Assembly (NCBI RefSeq): GCF_009674685.1
Contig: NZ_WKJI01000001.1
Location: 806,001-870,000 of the forward strand
From: Pedobacter puniceum
GTDB lineage: Bacteria > Bacteroidota > Bacteroidia > Sphingobacteriales > Sphingobacteriaceae
DNA length: 64,000 nt
Direction of reading: 5' to 3'
Shown here: piece by piece, positions 51,487-59,463 of the stretch
Position numbering within the stretch: position 1 is the first letter of the stretch
Layout: each line of letters opens with the position of its first letter
Program-made: the position numbers and the translations under genes
The notes under the pieces: generated by a model
Database searches by the model: none
What the model saw: the letters and a program-made list of their open reading frames with translations, nothing else
Told to the model about the DNA's origin: nothing

Positions 51487-52947
51487 ATGGCAGACATTTC
51501 TCAAATACTAAATACTTTAGACAGTTCTCCAAGTGTTAGTTTGCTACGTTTACGAAACAGAGAAATGATTATTGAATTTCTCATCAGGACTTTTGTAAAT
51601 AAACAAAGTTCAATTTCATCGGAAAATATTCATTCTCAATTAGCTGATTTTATAGAAGGACAAAGAATTGAAATTGATGAAGATAGTGAAATCAATATTT
51701 TGGACACTTATGAAGAAAAAGCCAAAAAATATATCCAAAACTGGACTAATAATGGCTTTTTGACGAATTATCCTGATGAACAAGGTGAAGTTTTTTATGA
51801 ACTTTCTTCACATTCAATCAAAACCATAGATTGGTTGACAAGTTTGAAAAAGGAAGAGTTTGTTGGTACTGAATCTAAATTCAATAACATACTAAATCAA
51901 TTGAAAGAGTTGGTAGAGTTTACCAATGAAGATGCTGAAAAACGAGTTCAGTTGTTAGAAGAGAAAAAGTTAGAAATTGAACAACAAATTCAACGAATAA
52001 AAATTGGCGAAGACGTTAAGGTATTTGAAGAATTTGAAATTGTACCTCGTTTCAACCAACTCAACCAATCCGCTAAAGAATTACTATCTGACTTTAAGGA
52101 AGTTGAAGATAACTTTAAAGAAATTACAAAGGGAATTTATCAAAAACACACAGACGGAAGTTTATCCAAAAGTGATATACTGGAATTTACTTTTGATGCA
52201 CTTGAATCATTGAAAGAAAGCCAACAAGGAAAAAGCTTTTATGCTTTCTGGTCATTCATATTAAATCCAGATTTACAGCAAAAATGGGAAAGTCTGACTA
52301 AGGATTTATACATAACTTTGGAACAAAAATCAATCCCAGTAAGGGATACATTCCTGATAGGAATGAAAAAGCATCTCCACAGTTCTGGACAAAAAGTTTA
52401 CAAAGCCAATGATAAAATGGCTGAAAAACTAAGTCGTATAATTCGTGAAAATGAAAGTTCTAAATCAGAAGCCACGAAAAAAATAATTCAAGACATCAAG
52501 AAACAACTTGTAGAAATCAGTAAATCAAAGAACAAACCTGATATTTCAATTGAGCTAGAAACTTCAACGGAAATAAATATTTCATTTGAACGCAAACTCA
52601 CGAAAGAGCAATCCGAAGAAGTTACATACACTAACAAACCAAAAATTGCCAACGAAGACATTACATCATCTAATCAATTAGGAAGGCTCTTTTCACAATC
52701 TAACATTGATAAAGAATTATTGAGAAAAAGGATAAAAGATATACTTAGAGAAAAATCGCAGACCACACTTTTAGATGTTGTAGAAAATTATGGTGGTCTT
52801 GAAAAAGGATTGCCTGAGTTGTTCGGTTATATAGGCATTGTGAAAGAATTCAAACACATTATCAATCCTGATAAGACTCAAAGTATCATTTTTGATGCTA
52901 CCAACCGCAAGCAAATTAAAATTCCTGAAATTATTTTGACCAAATGA
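51487..52947 (+). CDS. jetA: Wadjet protein JetA (DUF3375)
   Basis: A 486-residue protein matching DUF3375, the kleisin-like subunit of Wadjet. The N-terminus has a helical winged region (LRLRNREMIIEFLIRTFV, ISSENIHSQLADFIEGQRI), then a long charged coiled part (EEKKLEIEQQIQRIKIGED, LLSDFKEVEDNFKEITKGI) and a C-terminal winged helix (LLRKRIKDILREKSQTTLLD, ELFGYIGIVKEFKHI). JetA bridges the JetC heads as MukF does for MukB. It is the third gene of the run and overlaps jetB by 4 bp (ATGA). Confidence 0.93.
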   Translation: MADISQILNTLDSSPSVSLLRLRNREMIIEFLIRTFVNKQSSISSENIHSQLADFIEGQRIEIDEDSEINILDTYEEKAKKYIQNWTNNGFLTNYPDEQGEVFYELSSHSIKTIDWLTSLKKEEFVGTESKFNNILNQLKELVEFTNEDAEKRVQLLEEKKLEIEQQIQRIKIGEDVKVFEEFEIVPRFNQLNQSAKELLSDFKEVEDNFKEITKGIYQKHTDGSLSKSDILEFTFDALESLKESQQGKSFYAFWSFILNPDLQQKWESLTKDLYITLEQKSIPVRDTFLIGMKKHLHSSGQKVYKANDKMAEKLSRIIRENESSKSEATKKIIQDIKKQLVEISKSKNKPDISIELETSTEINISFERKLTKEQSEEVTYTNKPKIANEDITSSNQLGRLFSQSNIDKELLRKRIKDILREKSQTTLLDVVENYGGLEKGLPELFGYIGIVKEFKHIINPDKTQSIIFDATNRKQIKIPEIILTK

Positions 52948-53522
52948 GCAGTTTAGAAAAACATATTACCCCTTATAGCAAAGCCATTGTGAGGTTGTTG
53001 AAATCAACCGTAGAACGAAACTCCAATGTATGGGATGATGTAATAAATTATCAAAATGAAATCCAGGATTACATTAGTAAAATTGGATTAGAGTTAATCG
53101 TTAAAAAAGATGAAGGATTTGCTTTTTTAAAACAACTTGAAGATAGTGAAGGTAACACTCTCGGATTAGTTCAAAGGCGACAAATCGGTTTTGAAACGTC
53201 TATTGTGCTCGTTGTTCTAAGACAAAGCCTAGAAGATTTTGACAGCAATCCTACACAATTGGCAACCGAAAAATTTATTACAAATACAGAAATAAAAGAC
53301 GAGTTAGAATTATTTCTACCAGGAAAATATAACAAGGTCAAATTCATTAAAGAACTTGATAAATATATCAATGCAGCTGTTGATTTAGGCTACCTAAAAG
53401 AAATCAGCAAAAAGGAAAATGAAACGAAGTATCAAATACATAGAATTATTAAAGAAAAAATCACTATTGATATTTTACAAGATTTTGAAAATAAGTTAAA
53501 AGATTATGTTGAGTCTGTTTAG
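52944..53522 (+). CDS. jetB: Wadjet protein JetB (DUF4194)
   Basis: A 192-residue protein of DUF4194, the MukE-like kite subunit. The sequence is alpha/beta with winged-helix features: AIVRLLKSTVERNSNVWDDV, YISKIGLELIVKKDEGFAFL, RRQIGFETSIVLVVLRQSLE and KFIKELDKYINAAVDLGYLK, ending with LKEISKKENETKYQIHRII. It overlaps jetA by 4 bp and jetC by 17 bp, so the subunits are made in a coupled way. It binds JetA in the loop-extruding complex. Confidence 0.92.
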   Translation: MSSLEKHITPYSKAIVRLLKSTVERNSNVWDDVINYQNEIQDYISKIGLELIVKKDEGFAFLKQLEDSEGNTLGLVQRRQIGFETSIVLVVLRQSLEDFDSNPTQLATEKFITNTEIKDELELFLPGKYNKVKFIKELDKYINAAVDLGYLKEISKKENETKYQIHRIIKEKITIDILQDFENKLKDYVESV

Positions 53523-56500
53523 TACAAGTTCCGACAAAGCGGGGTTCAGACTTCAATATATGGAAGTTTACAACTGGGGAACATTTAATGAAAAGGTTTT
53601 TAGAATAAATCCGAAAGGAAATAATTCACTTCTGACTGGTGCGAACGCATCTGGAAAGAGTACATACATTGACGCATTGCTTACTCTAATTGTTCCTGCA
53701 AAGAAAGACCGTTTTTACAATCAATCTTCGGGCGTTGAGAAAAAAGGCGACCGTACCGAAGAAACCTATGTGTTGGGGCATTACGGAAATATTCAAGAAG
53801 AAGGAAAAACTTCTACTTCTACACAAAAATTGCGTGATACAAACACATATTCCGTAATTCTTGCTTCGTTCTCCAATTCCGACCAAAAACAAATTACACT
53901 TTTTCAAGTACGTTGGTTTTCGAATAATGAATTAAGACGGCAATTCGGAATTGCTCACGTTCCTCTTGAAGTAGAATCTGATTTTGGTCAATTCGATTCA
54001 AAAGGGAATTGGAAAAAGGTTTTAGATAAAAAGTATAACTCAAATGTTACAAAAAAGAAAATTGAGTTTATAGATGGTCCTACTGCTTATGCAGAAAGAT
54101 TGGCGGACTTATTTGGAATGCGTTCCACAAAAGCGTTGACTTTATTTAATCAAGTTGTTGGAGTAAAGGTGTTGGAAGACTTAGATGATTTCATAAGAAC
54201 TAATATGTTGGAAGAACAAGATGCAGAAGCTGAGTTCATTCAACTAAAAGAGAGTTTCTTGACTTTAATGGATGCTAAAACCAACATAGAAAAGGCTAAA
54301 GAGCAAATCAAACAATTGACTCCAATCAATGAAATTGCATTAGCACTAACCAATATTAAGGCGGATTTATTTCAATTAGAAACGTCAAAAGAAACGGCAG
54401 TTTATTGGTTTGCCAAAAAAGGTGTTGAGTTAGGTGAAAAAGAATTGGGGAAATGCAATGAAGTATTACAACGATTAAATGATGAGCTAATTGAATTACG
54501 AAATAAGGAAGAAATACTAAAAGAAGAAGAACGGACAATTTCGATTTCCATTGAAAAAGATGAAGTCGGAAGTAAAATCAAAGATTTAGAGAGGGATATT
54601 AGAAATCTTCAAAACTTAAAAGATAACAGAAGTCGAAAACTTGATGAATACAATAAAATAGCCCAAAACTTAAATTTTAGCACTAACCCAAGTGAAGATG
54701 CTTTCATCACAAACAGAGAAAGTGCGAAGCAATTAAAACAAACCACGCAACAAGAGATTGAGTTAGAAAATGAAAATCTTCGAACCTTAAAAAATGAAGA
54801 AGATAAACTCAAACAAGATACCGAAGATTTAGTAAAAACAATAAAAACGCTTCAAGAAAATAAAAATAATATTGCTGGGCGTGAAGCTGAAATACGAGAT
54901 GAAATAATTGCACACATTGGAGCAAGTCGAGAAGAAATCCCTTTCATTGGAGAATTGATTAAGGTAAAGGATGATGAAATGAAGTGGGAATTATCAATTG
55001 AGAAAGTACTTCACAATTTTGCCTTACGATTGATTGTTCCACCAAAGTACTATTCATTAGTGAATCAATATGTTAACAGCAATAATTTGAAAGGTAGAAT
55101 TCGTTACGACAAGTATGAAGACCAAGACTATCTTAAAAATTTTAAAAACAAGATTCTAATTGAAAAGTCATTAATCAACAAAATTGAAATTAAACCTAAA
55201 ACGCAATATTATGATTGGATTGAGAACTATTTAGGATCACAATTTGATTTTGTGTGCGTAGATAATCTTTCGGAATTTGAGCAATTCTATGAAATGGCAA
55301 TAACTCAAAATGGTTTAATAAAATTCAAAAGGGGTAAACACGAAAAAGATGACCGACCACATATTACTCGAAAAGAAAATTTTGTATTGGGATGGGATAA
55401 TAAAGAAAAACTATCTTCATTAAAGAAAGAATTAATCAATCTTCAAACTCAACAAACTGAAAATAAAAAAGCGATTGCAAGTAAAATAACCGAGATAAAA
55501 AACTTAGGGACTTTTAGAGATGATTGTCAGAGCCTGTTTTCAAAGTTCGACAAATACGATGAAATAAACTGGCAATCGTATGCTAACGAGATTCAAGAAA
55601 AAACAGAACAGAAAGATAAACTAGAAAAAACAAACAATCGAGTAAAGCAACTTCAAGAAGATTTAAAAAAGGTTCAAGACGCTTTGAAACAGCTTTCTGA
55701 TGTTCAAATTTTTAATAAGGGACAAGAAATATTTACCAAGAAAAATGAAGTTGTCACGATTGAACAATCAATCAGGAGTAACAAATCTATTTATGAGCCA
55801 TTAGGAATTGTTGATGTTTCAATGTTTGAAAAACAACATTCCGATTTGCTGAATATTGAATATGCAACCTTTGAAACAAGTCGTGAGAGATTCCAAAAGG
55901 AAAATTCAAGACAAACAAGAGAGCTTGAAGAACAAAAGCAAAGGAAAGAACGAGAAGTAATCATAAAGATAAACGATTTTAAACAACCTTCAGAAGCTAT
56001 ATTAAGCAAATTTAAGGATTGGCGTTCTGATGTTAATTCCCTACCTGATTCAACACATTTAGAGTTAATCAGTGAATATCAGAATTTCTTAGCTAGGTTA
56101 GAAAATGATAATCTTCCAAAGTTTGAAAAGAAATTCAATGATTATTTACAAGAAACTATTACCAATAAAGTTGGTGATTTTAGAATGTTCTTTGAAAACT
56201 GGTCAGACTCAATCAAGGAAAACATAAAGCATTTGAACGAATCTTTAAAAGAGATTGATTTCAAAAATAAACCCCAAACCTACATTCAACTTGTCGCACC
56301 TAACAAGATTAATGATGAAGTGAAAGAGTTTAGAAAACTTTTAGAAGAAGCCGTTCCCAATGTTTACCAAATGGAAAAAAATATTGAAGGCAGGAAACAT
56401 CATTTTAATAACTACATTCAACCATTTATTGAGAGATTAGACAAAGAAGAATGGCGAAAAAAAGTAATAGATGTTCGTTCTTGGTTTAGTTACAAAGCGG

Positions 56501-56910
56501 AAGAGTTTTACAAAGAAACAAATCAAAAGTTTAAGACTTATGAAGCAATGGGACAACTATCAGGTGGTGAAAAGGCTCAACTTACCTATACTATTTTGGG
56601 TTCTGCTATTGCTTATCAGTTTGGTTTAACACGATATAATCAAGGATTAGAATCTAAATCTTTTCGCTTCATTGCCATTGACGAAGCATTCAAGGCTCAA
56701 GATGAAGACAAAGCAAGGTACTTAATTACACTTTGTAAACAACTTCATTTGCAATTACTAGTCGTTACACCAAGCGATAATATTCACATAGTAGAAAACG
56801 ATATTTCATTTGTTCACTTTGTTGAGCGTAAAGAAGAAAGACATTCGTGGCTGTATGATATGCCAATTGAACAATTCAAAGAAGAAAAAGCAAATTATCT
56901 GACTAAATGA
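53506..56910 (+). CDS. jetC: Wadjet SMC-like ATPase JetC
   Basis: A 1134-residue MukB-like SMC ATPase. Walker A GANASGKST lies at 45-53 and the N-terminal head also has YNWGTFNEKVFRINPKGNN. Two long coiled-coil arms follow, roughly 270-480 and 640-800, with a hinge-like region between (FIGELIKVKDDEMKWELSI, LIVPPKYYSLVNQYVNS). The C-terminal head has the ABC signature MGQLSGGEKAQLTYTILGS (from 1018) and Walker B FRFIAIDEAF (to about 1062). JetC extrudes DNA loops and lets the complex sense small circular plasmids. Start ATG 53506 lies inside jetB. Length and motifs are complete. Confidence 0.95.
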   Translation: MLSLFSTSSDKAGFRLQYMEVYNWGTFNEKVFRINPKGNNSLLTGANASGKSTYIDALLTLIVPAKKDRFYNQSSGVEKKGDRTEETYVLGHYGNIQEEGKTSTSTQKLRDTNTYSVILASFSNSDQKQITLFQVRWFSNNELRRQFGIAHVPLEVESDFGQFDSKGNWKKVLDKKYNSNVTKKKIEFIDGPTAYAERLADLFGMRSTKALTLFNQVVGVKVLEDLDDFIRTNMLEEQDAEAEFIQLKESFLTLMDAKTNIEKAKEQIKQLTPINEIALALTNIKADLFQLETSKETAVYWFAKKGVELGEKELGKCNEVLQRLNDELIELRNKEEILKEEERTISISIEKDEVGSKIKDLERDIRNLQNLKDNRSRKLDEYNKIAQNLNFSTNPSEDAFITNRESAKQLKQTTQQEIELENENLRTLKNEEDKLKQDTEDLVKTIKTLQENKNNIAGREAEIRDEIIAHIGASREEIPFIGELIKVKDDEMKWELSIEKVLHNFALRLIVPPKYYSLVNQYVNSNNLKGRIRYDKYEDQDYLKNFKNKILIEKSLINKIEIKPKTQYYDWIENYLGSQFDFVCVDNLSEFEQFYEMAITQNGLIKFKRGKHEKDDRPHITRKENFVLGWDNKEKLSSLKKELINLQTQQTENKKAIASKITEIKNLGTFRDDCQSLFSKFDKYDEINWQSYANEIQEKTEQKDKLEKTNNRVKQLQEDLKKVQDALKQLSDVQIFNKGQEIFTKKNEVVTIEQSIRSNKSIYEPLGIVDVSMFEKQHSDLLNIEYATFETSRERFQKENSRQTRELEEQKQRKEREVIIKINDFKQPSEAILSKFKDWRSDVNSLPDSTHLELISEYQNFLARLENDNLPKFEKKFNDYLQETITNKVGDFRMFFENWSDSIKENIKHLNESLKEIDFKNKPQTYIQLVAPNKINDEVKEFRKLLEEAVPNVYQMEKNIEGRKHHFNNYIQPFIERLDKEEWRKKVIDVRSWFSYKAEEFYKETNQKFKTYEAMGQLSGGEKAQLTYTILGSAIAYQFGLTRYNQGLESKSFRFIAIDEAFKAQDEDKARYLITLCKQLHLQLLVVTPSDNIHIVENDISFVHFVERKEERHSWLYDMPIEQFKEEKANYLTK

Positions 56911-58055
56911 TTACACCAAAGGAAATAAAGGACAAAACAGAAAGAAAGTACATTTCATTTCTTCAATCTTTGGTTGAACAGCGACCTTTTGAGAAATTGG
57001 TTATTCGTGGCGATAAGACGTACACCAAATCTTCGCTGTCGGAATTTGAGAGAGAAATTCAACAAATTCATAGCCATTCAAAGGAGAAAAAAGGTTTTGG
57101 CTATACATTGGAATTTCAAAAAATAAAGACAAAGCATTTAGGAACTCAAGATTTGCCAATTTCAATTTACTTTGATAATGAAAAAGATTTTTTGAAATTC
57201 TTAGGTAAAGAGTATGAGGTTGATTCCTTCAAGTTAAATTTTGAGATAATCCTTCGGGAATTCCCTGAACTCAGAGAATGGATAATTAAAAATCCCAAAA
57301 AGGTCATTGACAATGCAAATGAATGGAAAAATATTTTGCAAGTGTGTCAATACTTCAAACAAAATCCAAAACCAAATTTATACATAAGAGAATTGCCGGT
57401 AAAAGTTCACACAAAATTTGTCGAGAGAAATAAAAGCATTATCAAGGAACTGCTAGATGTTCTAATATTGGAACACGTAAAAAGTGAAGAAAAAGAATTT
57501 GAAAATAGGTTTAATTTAAAATACGTAGAACCTCAAATTCGATTTAAAGTTCTTGACAAAACAATATCGAACAGATTTTTTTCGGGAATTAATGATATTG
57601 CAATTCCAGTTAGCCAATTTGAAAAATTGGATTTACCAATCTTTAAAGTATTGGTTGTAGAAAACAAGACAACACTTTACACCACTTTGACACTTCCGAA
57701 AATGAATGACACCATTGCAATTTTTGGTAGTGGATTTAGTGTTTTCAATCTTAAAAATGTACGTTGGTTTGACAAACTTAAATTACTTTATTGGGGCGAT
57801 ATAGACGTTCAAGGCTTTGAAATTCTTTCACAATTCAGGACTTACTTTCCGCAGACTAAAAGTGTTTTAATGGACAAGCAAACCTTTGATAAGTTTTTTG
57901 AAAACGACAATGGAAGACCGACAAACATTTCCATGAAACTTAACTTGACTGACGAAGAACAAGAGCTTTACGAGGTTTTGAGAACAAACAACTGGAGACT
58001 TGAACAAGAGAAAATTCCATTAGAATATGTAAACAAATACTTTGACACTGAATAA
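56907..58055 (+). CDS. jetD: Wadjet nuclease JetD (DUF3322/DUF2220, TOPRIM)
   Basis: A 382-residue protein: DUF3322 in the N-terminal half (ISFLQSLVEQRPFEKLVIRG) and a DUF2220 TOPRIM domain after about 230. The metal residues are Glu252 in LVVENKTTLYT and Asp298/Asp300 in LYWGDIDVQGFEILSQF, all present, so it should cut DNA. It is related to Spo11/topoisomerase VI subunit A. In Wadjet it cuts plasmid DNA once JetABC has extruded it. It overlaps jetC by 4 bp and closes the operon. Confidence 0.93.
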   Translation: MITPKEIKDKTERKYISFLQSLVEQRPFEKLVIRGDKTYTKSSLSEFEREIQQIHSHSKEKKGFGYTLEFQKIKTKHLGTQDLPISIYFDNEKDFLKFLGKEYEVDSFKLNFEIILREFPELREWIIKNPKKVIDNANEWKNILQVCQYFKQNPKPNLYIRELPVKVHTKFVERNKSIIKELLDVLILEHVKSEEKEFENRFNLKYVEPQIRFKVLDKTISNRFFSGINDIAIPVSQFEKLDLPIFKVLVVENKTTLYTTLTLPKMNDTIAIFGSGFSVFNLKNVRWFDKLKLLYWGDIDVQGFEILSQFRTYFPQTKSVLMDKQTFDKFFENDNGRPTNISMKLNLTDEEQELYEVLRTNNWRLEQEKIPLEYVNKYFDTE

Positions 58056-58132
58056 CTCAACCTTATTAATAAATCATGTGTGGCAAAGAGAACTTGTAAA
58101 TATAAGTGTAAGCTCCCCTGTTTTTTAAGCCA

Positions 58133-58152
58133 TTCAAAAGTTTCCTTTTGAA
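58133..58152 (+). terminator. Weak hairpin after jetD
   Basis: TTCAAAAG (58133-58140) and CTTTTGAA (58145-58152) with loop TTTC, 78 bp past the jetD stop. There is no T-run after it, so it may be a processing hairpin rather than a terminator. Confidence 0.35.
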
Positions 58153-58251
58153 GATAAAGTGAGAATAGACTTTAAACTAACCCATTTAATAAAACGCAGA
58201 AAGCAAAAACAAGCCATTTAGGCTAAATTATTATATTATACAAGGTTAGGC

Positions 58252-58309
58252 TAAAAAACGATACAATCGCCACCCCAATTAAGCACTCATTACAAACGAG
58301 TGCAAGATG
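58252..58309 (+). repeat. 58-bp direct repeat, left copy
   Basis: A 58-bp sequence (beginning TAAAAAACGATACAATCG) that recurs at 58489-58546 with two mismatches. It includes the small palindrome CTCATTACAAACGAG. Confidence 0.88.
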
Positions 58310-58313
58310 TTTT

Positions 58314-58448
58314 CCTCCCTCTTTAATTCTCCCTCCAGAGGGAGACACTGGGTGGAATACCTTGCAAACGCATAGATAGTTTTCTTTAAAAAGATTAGTC
58401 CTAACCCATATGCAAAGTATCCCCCTCTTGAGGGGGTGTAGGGGGAGG
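58314..58448. repeat. MITE-like palindromic element, copy 1
   Basis: 135 bp with terminal CCTCCCTC and GGGGGAGG, subterminal palindromes CTCCCTCCAGAGGGAG and CCCCCTCTTGAGGGGG, and an AT-rich middle. A relative lies at 63446-63586. Elements of this build, with CCCTCC/AGGGGG ends, are common in Bacteroidota genomes. Confidence 0.75.
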
Positions 58449-58488
58449 TGTAACAAAAATTAAGTTAAAATATCTGCGATAAGCAATA

Positions 58489-58546
58489 TAAAAAACGATA
58501 CAATCGCCACCCCAATTAAGCACTCGTTACAAACGAGCGCAAGATG
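58489..58546 (+). repeat. 58-bp direct repeat, right copy
   Basis: Right copy of the repeat at 58252-58309. The two mismatches change the palindrome to CTCGTTACAAACGAG, which keeps the stem. The two copies bracket the MITE-like element. Confidence 0.88.
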
Positions 58547-58575
58547 GTAAGATAAAGTTCAAGATGAAAAACACA

Positions 58576-58608
58576 AAAAAGCCAAGAGTTTCATACCCTT
58601 GGCTTTTT
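58576..58608 (-). terminator. Terminator of the FKBP gene
   Basis: Perfect 11-base arms AAAAAGCCAAG (58576-58586) and CTTGGCTTTTT (58598-58608) with an 11-base loop. It lies 24 bp past the minus-strand FKBP stop and gives T-runs on both strands. Confidence 0.88.
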
Positions 58609-58632
58609 AAGAAATTACAATTTTCTTATCTG

Positions 58633-59355
58633 TTACTGACCAATTTTAATCAGTTCAATTTCAAAAATTAAAGTGCTATAAGGAGGAATATCTTGTCCGG
58701 CACCATTTTCTCCGTAGCCTAGTTTATAAGGAATATAGAATTTGTATTTAGAACCTACAGACATCAGTTGTACACCTTCTGTCCAGCCCGGGATAACCCT
58801 ATTTAATTGTAAGTTGATAGGCTCGCCACGGTCATAAGAGCTATCAAATTGCTTGCCGTCTAACAAAGTACCTTTATAATGTACAGTTACAAAATCTTCT
58901 GCTTTGGGTTTTGCACCAGTACCTTCGGTAATTACTTCATATTGCAAGCCGCTTGCAGTTTCTTTAACACCAGCTTTTGCTTTGTTTTCTGTCAAGAATT
59001 TTTCATTAGCTGCAATAGCTTCGCTAAATTTTGCTTTGGTAGCTGCTTGTAAAAAACTGCCAATAGCGTTAGAAGCCTGCTCATCTGTTAAAAGGGCAGA
59101 GTCGCCTTTAAAAACATCTTCCATAGCTTTAGAAAGCATGGCATAGTTTAAAGAAGTTACACCATCTGCTTTTAGGCCTTGAGCTATTTTAAAACCAAAA
59201 GAATAGCTGGCAGAGTCTACCGCTGTTAATGCAGGCGCTACAACTGCTGCTGGCGCTTTTGTAGCTGCTTTCTTTTTAGATTTAGTTTGTGCGTTAATAC
59301 TTGTAAAGCTTCCTACTAAAAGTAAAGCTGTTAAGGTTAAATATGTTCTTTTCAT
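58633..59355 (-). CDS. FKBP-type peptidyl-prolyl isomerase (FkpA/Mip-like)
   Basis: A 240-residue secreted protein. A signal peptide (about 1-22, SINAQ) is followed by an Ala/Lys-rich linker (KKKAATKAPAAVVAPA), an FKBP_N dimerisation domain (VDSASYSFGFKIAQGLKAD, EQASNAIGSFLQAATKAKF) and a C-terminal FKBP domain (AEDFVTVHYKGTLLDGKQF, VIPGWTEGVQLMSVGSKYKF, YGENGAGQDIPPYSTLIFEI). It is a periplasmic folding helper for outer-membrane proteins. The active-site residues look complete. Confidence 0.95.
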   Translation of the reverse strand: MKRTYLTLTALLLVGSFTSINAQTKSKKKAATKAPAAVVAPALTAVDSASYSFGFKIAQGLKADGVTSLNYAMLSKAMEDVFKGDSALLTDEQASNAIGSFLQAATKAKFSEAIAANEKFLTENKAKAGVKETASGLQYEVITEGTGAKPKAEDFVTVHYKGTLLDGKQFDSSYDRGEPINLQLNRVIPGWTEGVQLMSVGSKYKFYIPYKLGYGENGAGQDIPPYSTLIFEIELIKIGQ

Positions 59356-59463
59356 TTAATTAAAATATGGCTAAATATATAAATAACAAACGAATCTAAA
59401 ATTTTACTGGGAATAGTTTTTTTGTTTGTGATGATTTGCTAAATAAATTAGTATTTTAGCTGT

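Noticed and set aside
53506-56910. JetC as chromosomal SMC, MukB or SbcC
   Set aside because: It is flanked by DUF3375, DUF4194 and DUF3322/DUF2220 genes with overlaps, which defines Wadjet rather than chromosome condensation or SbcCD.
58223-58456. Minus-strand open frame of 77 codons
   Set aside because: It overlaps the 58-bp repeat and MITE copy and has no coding pattern.
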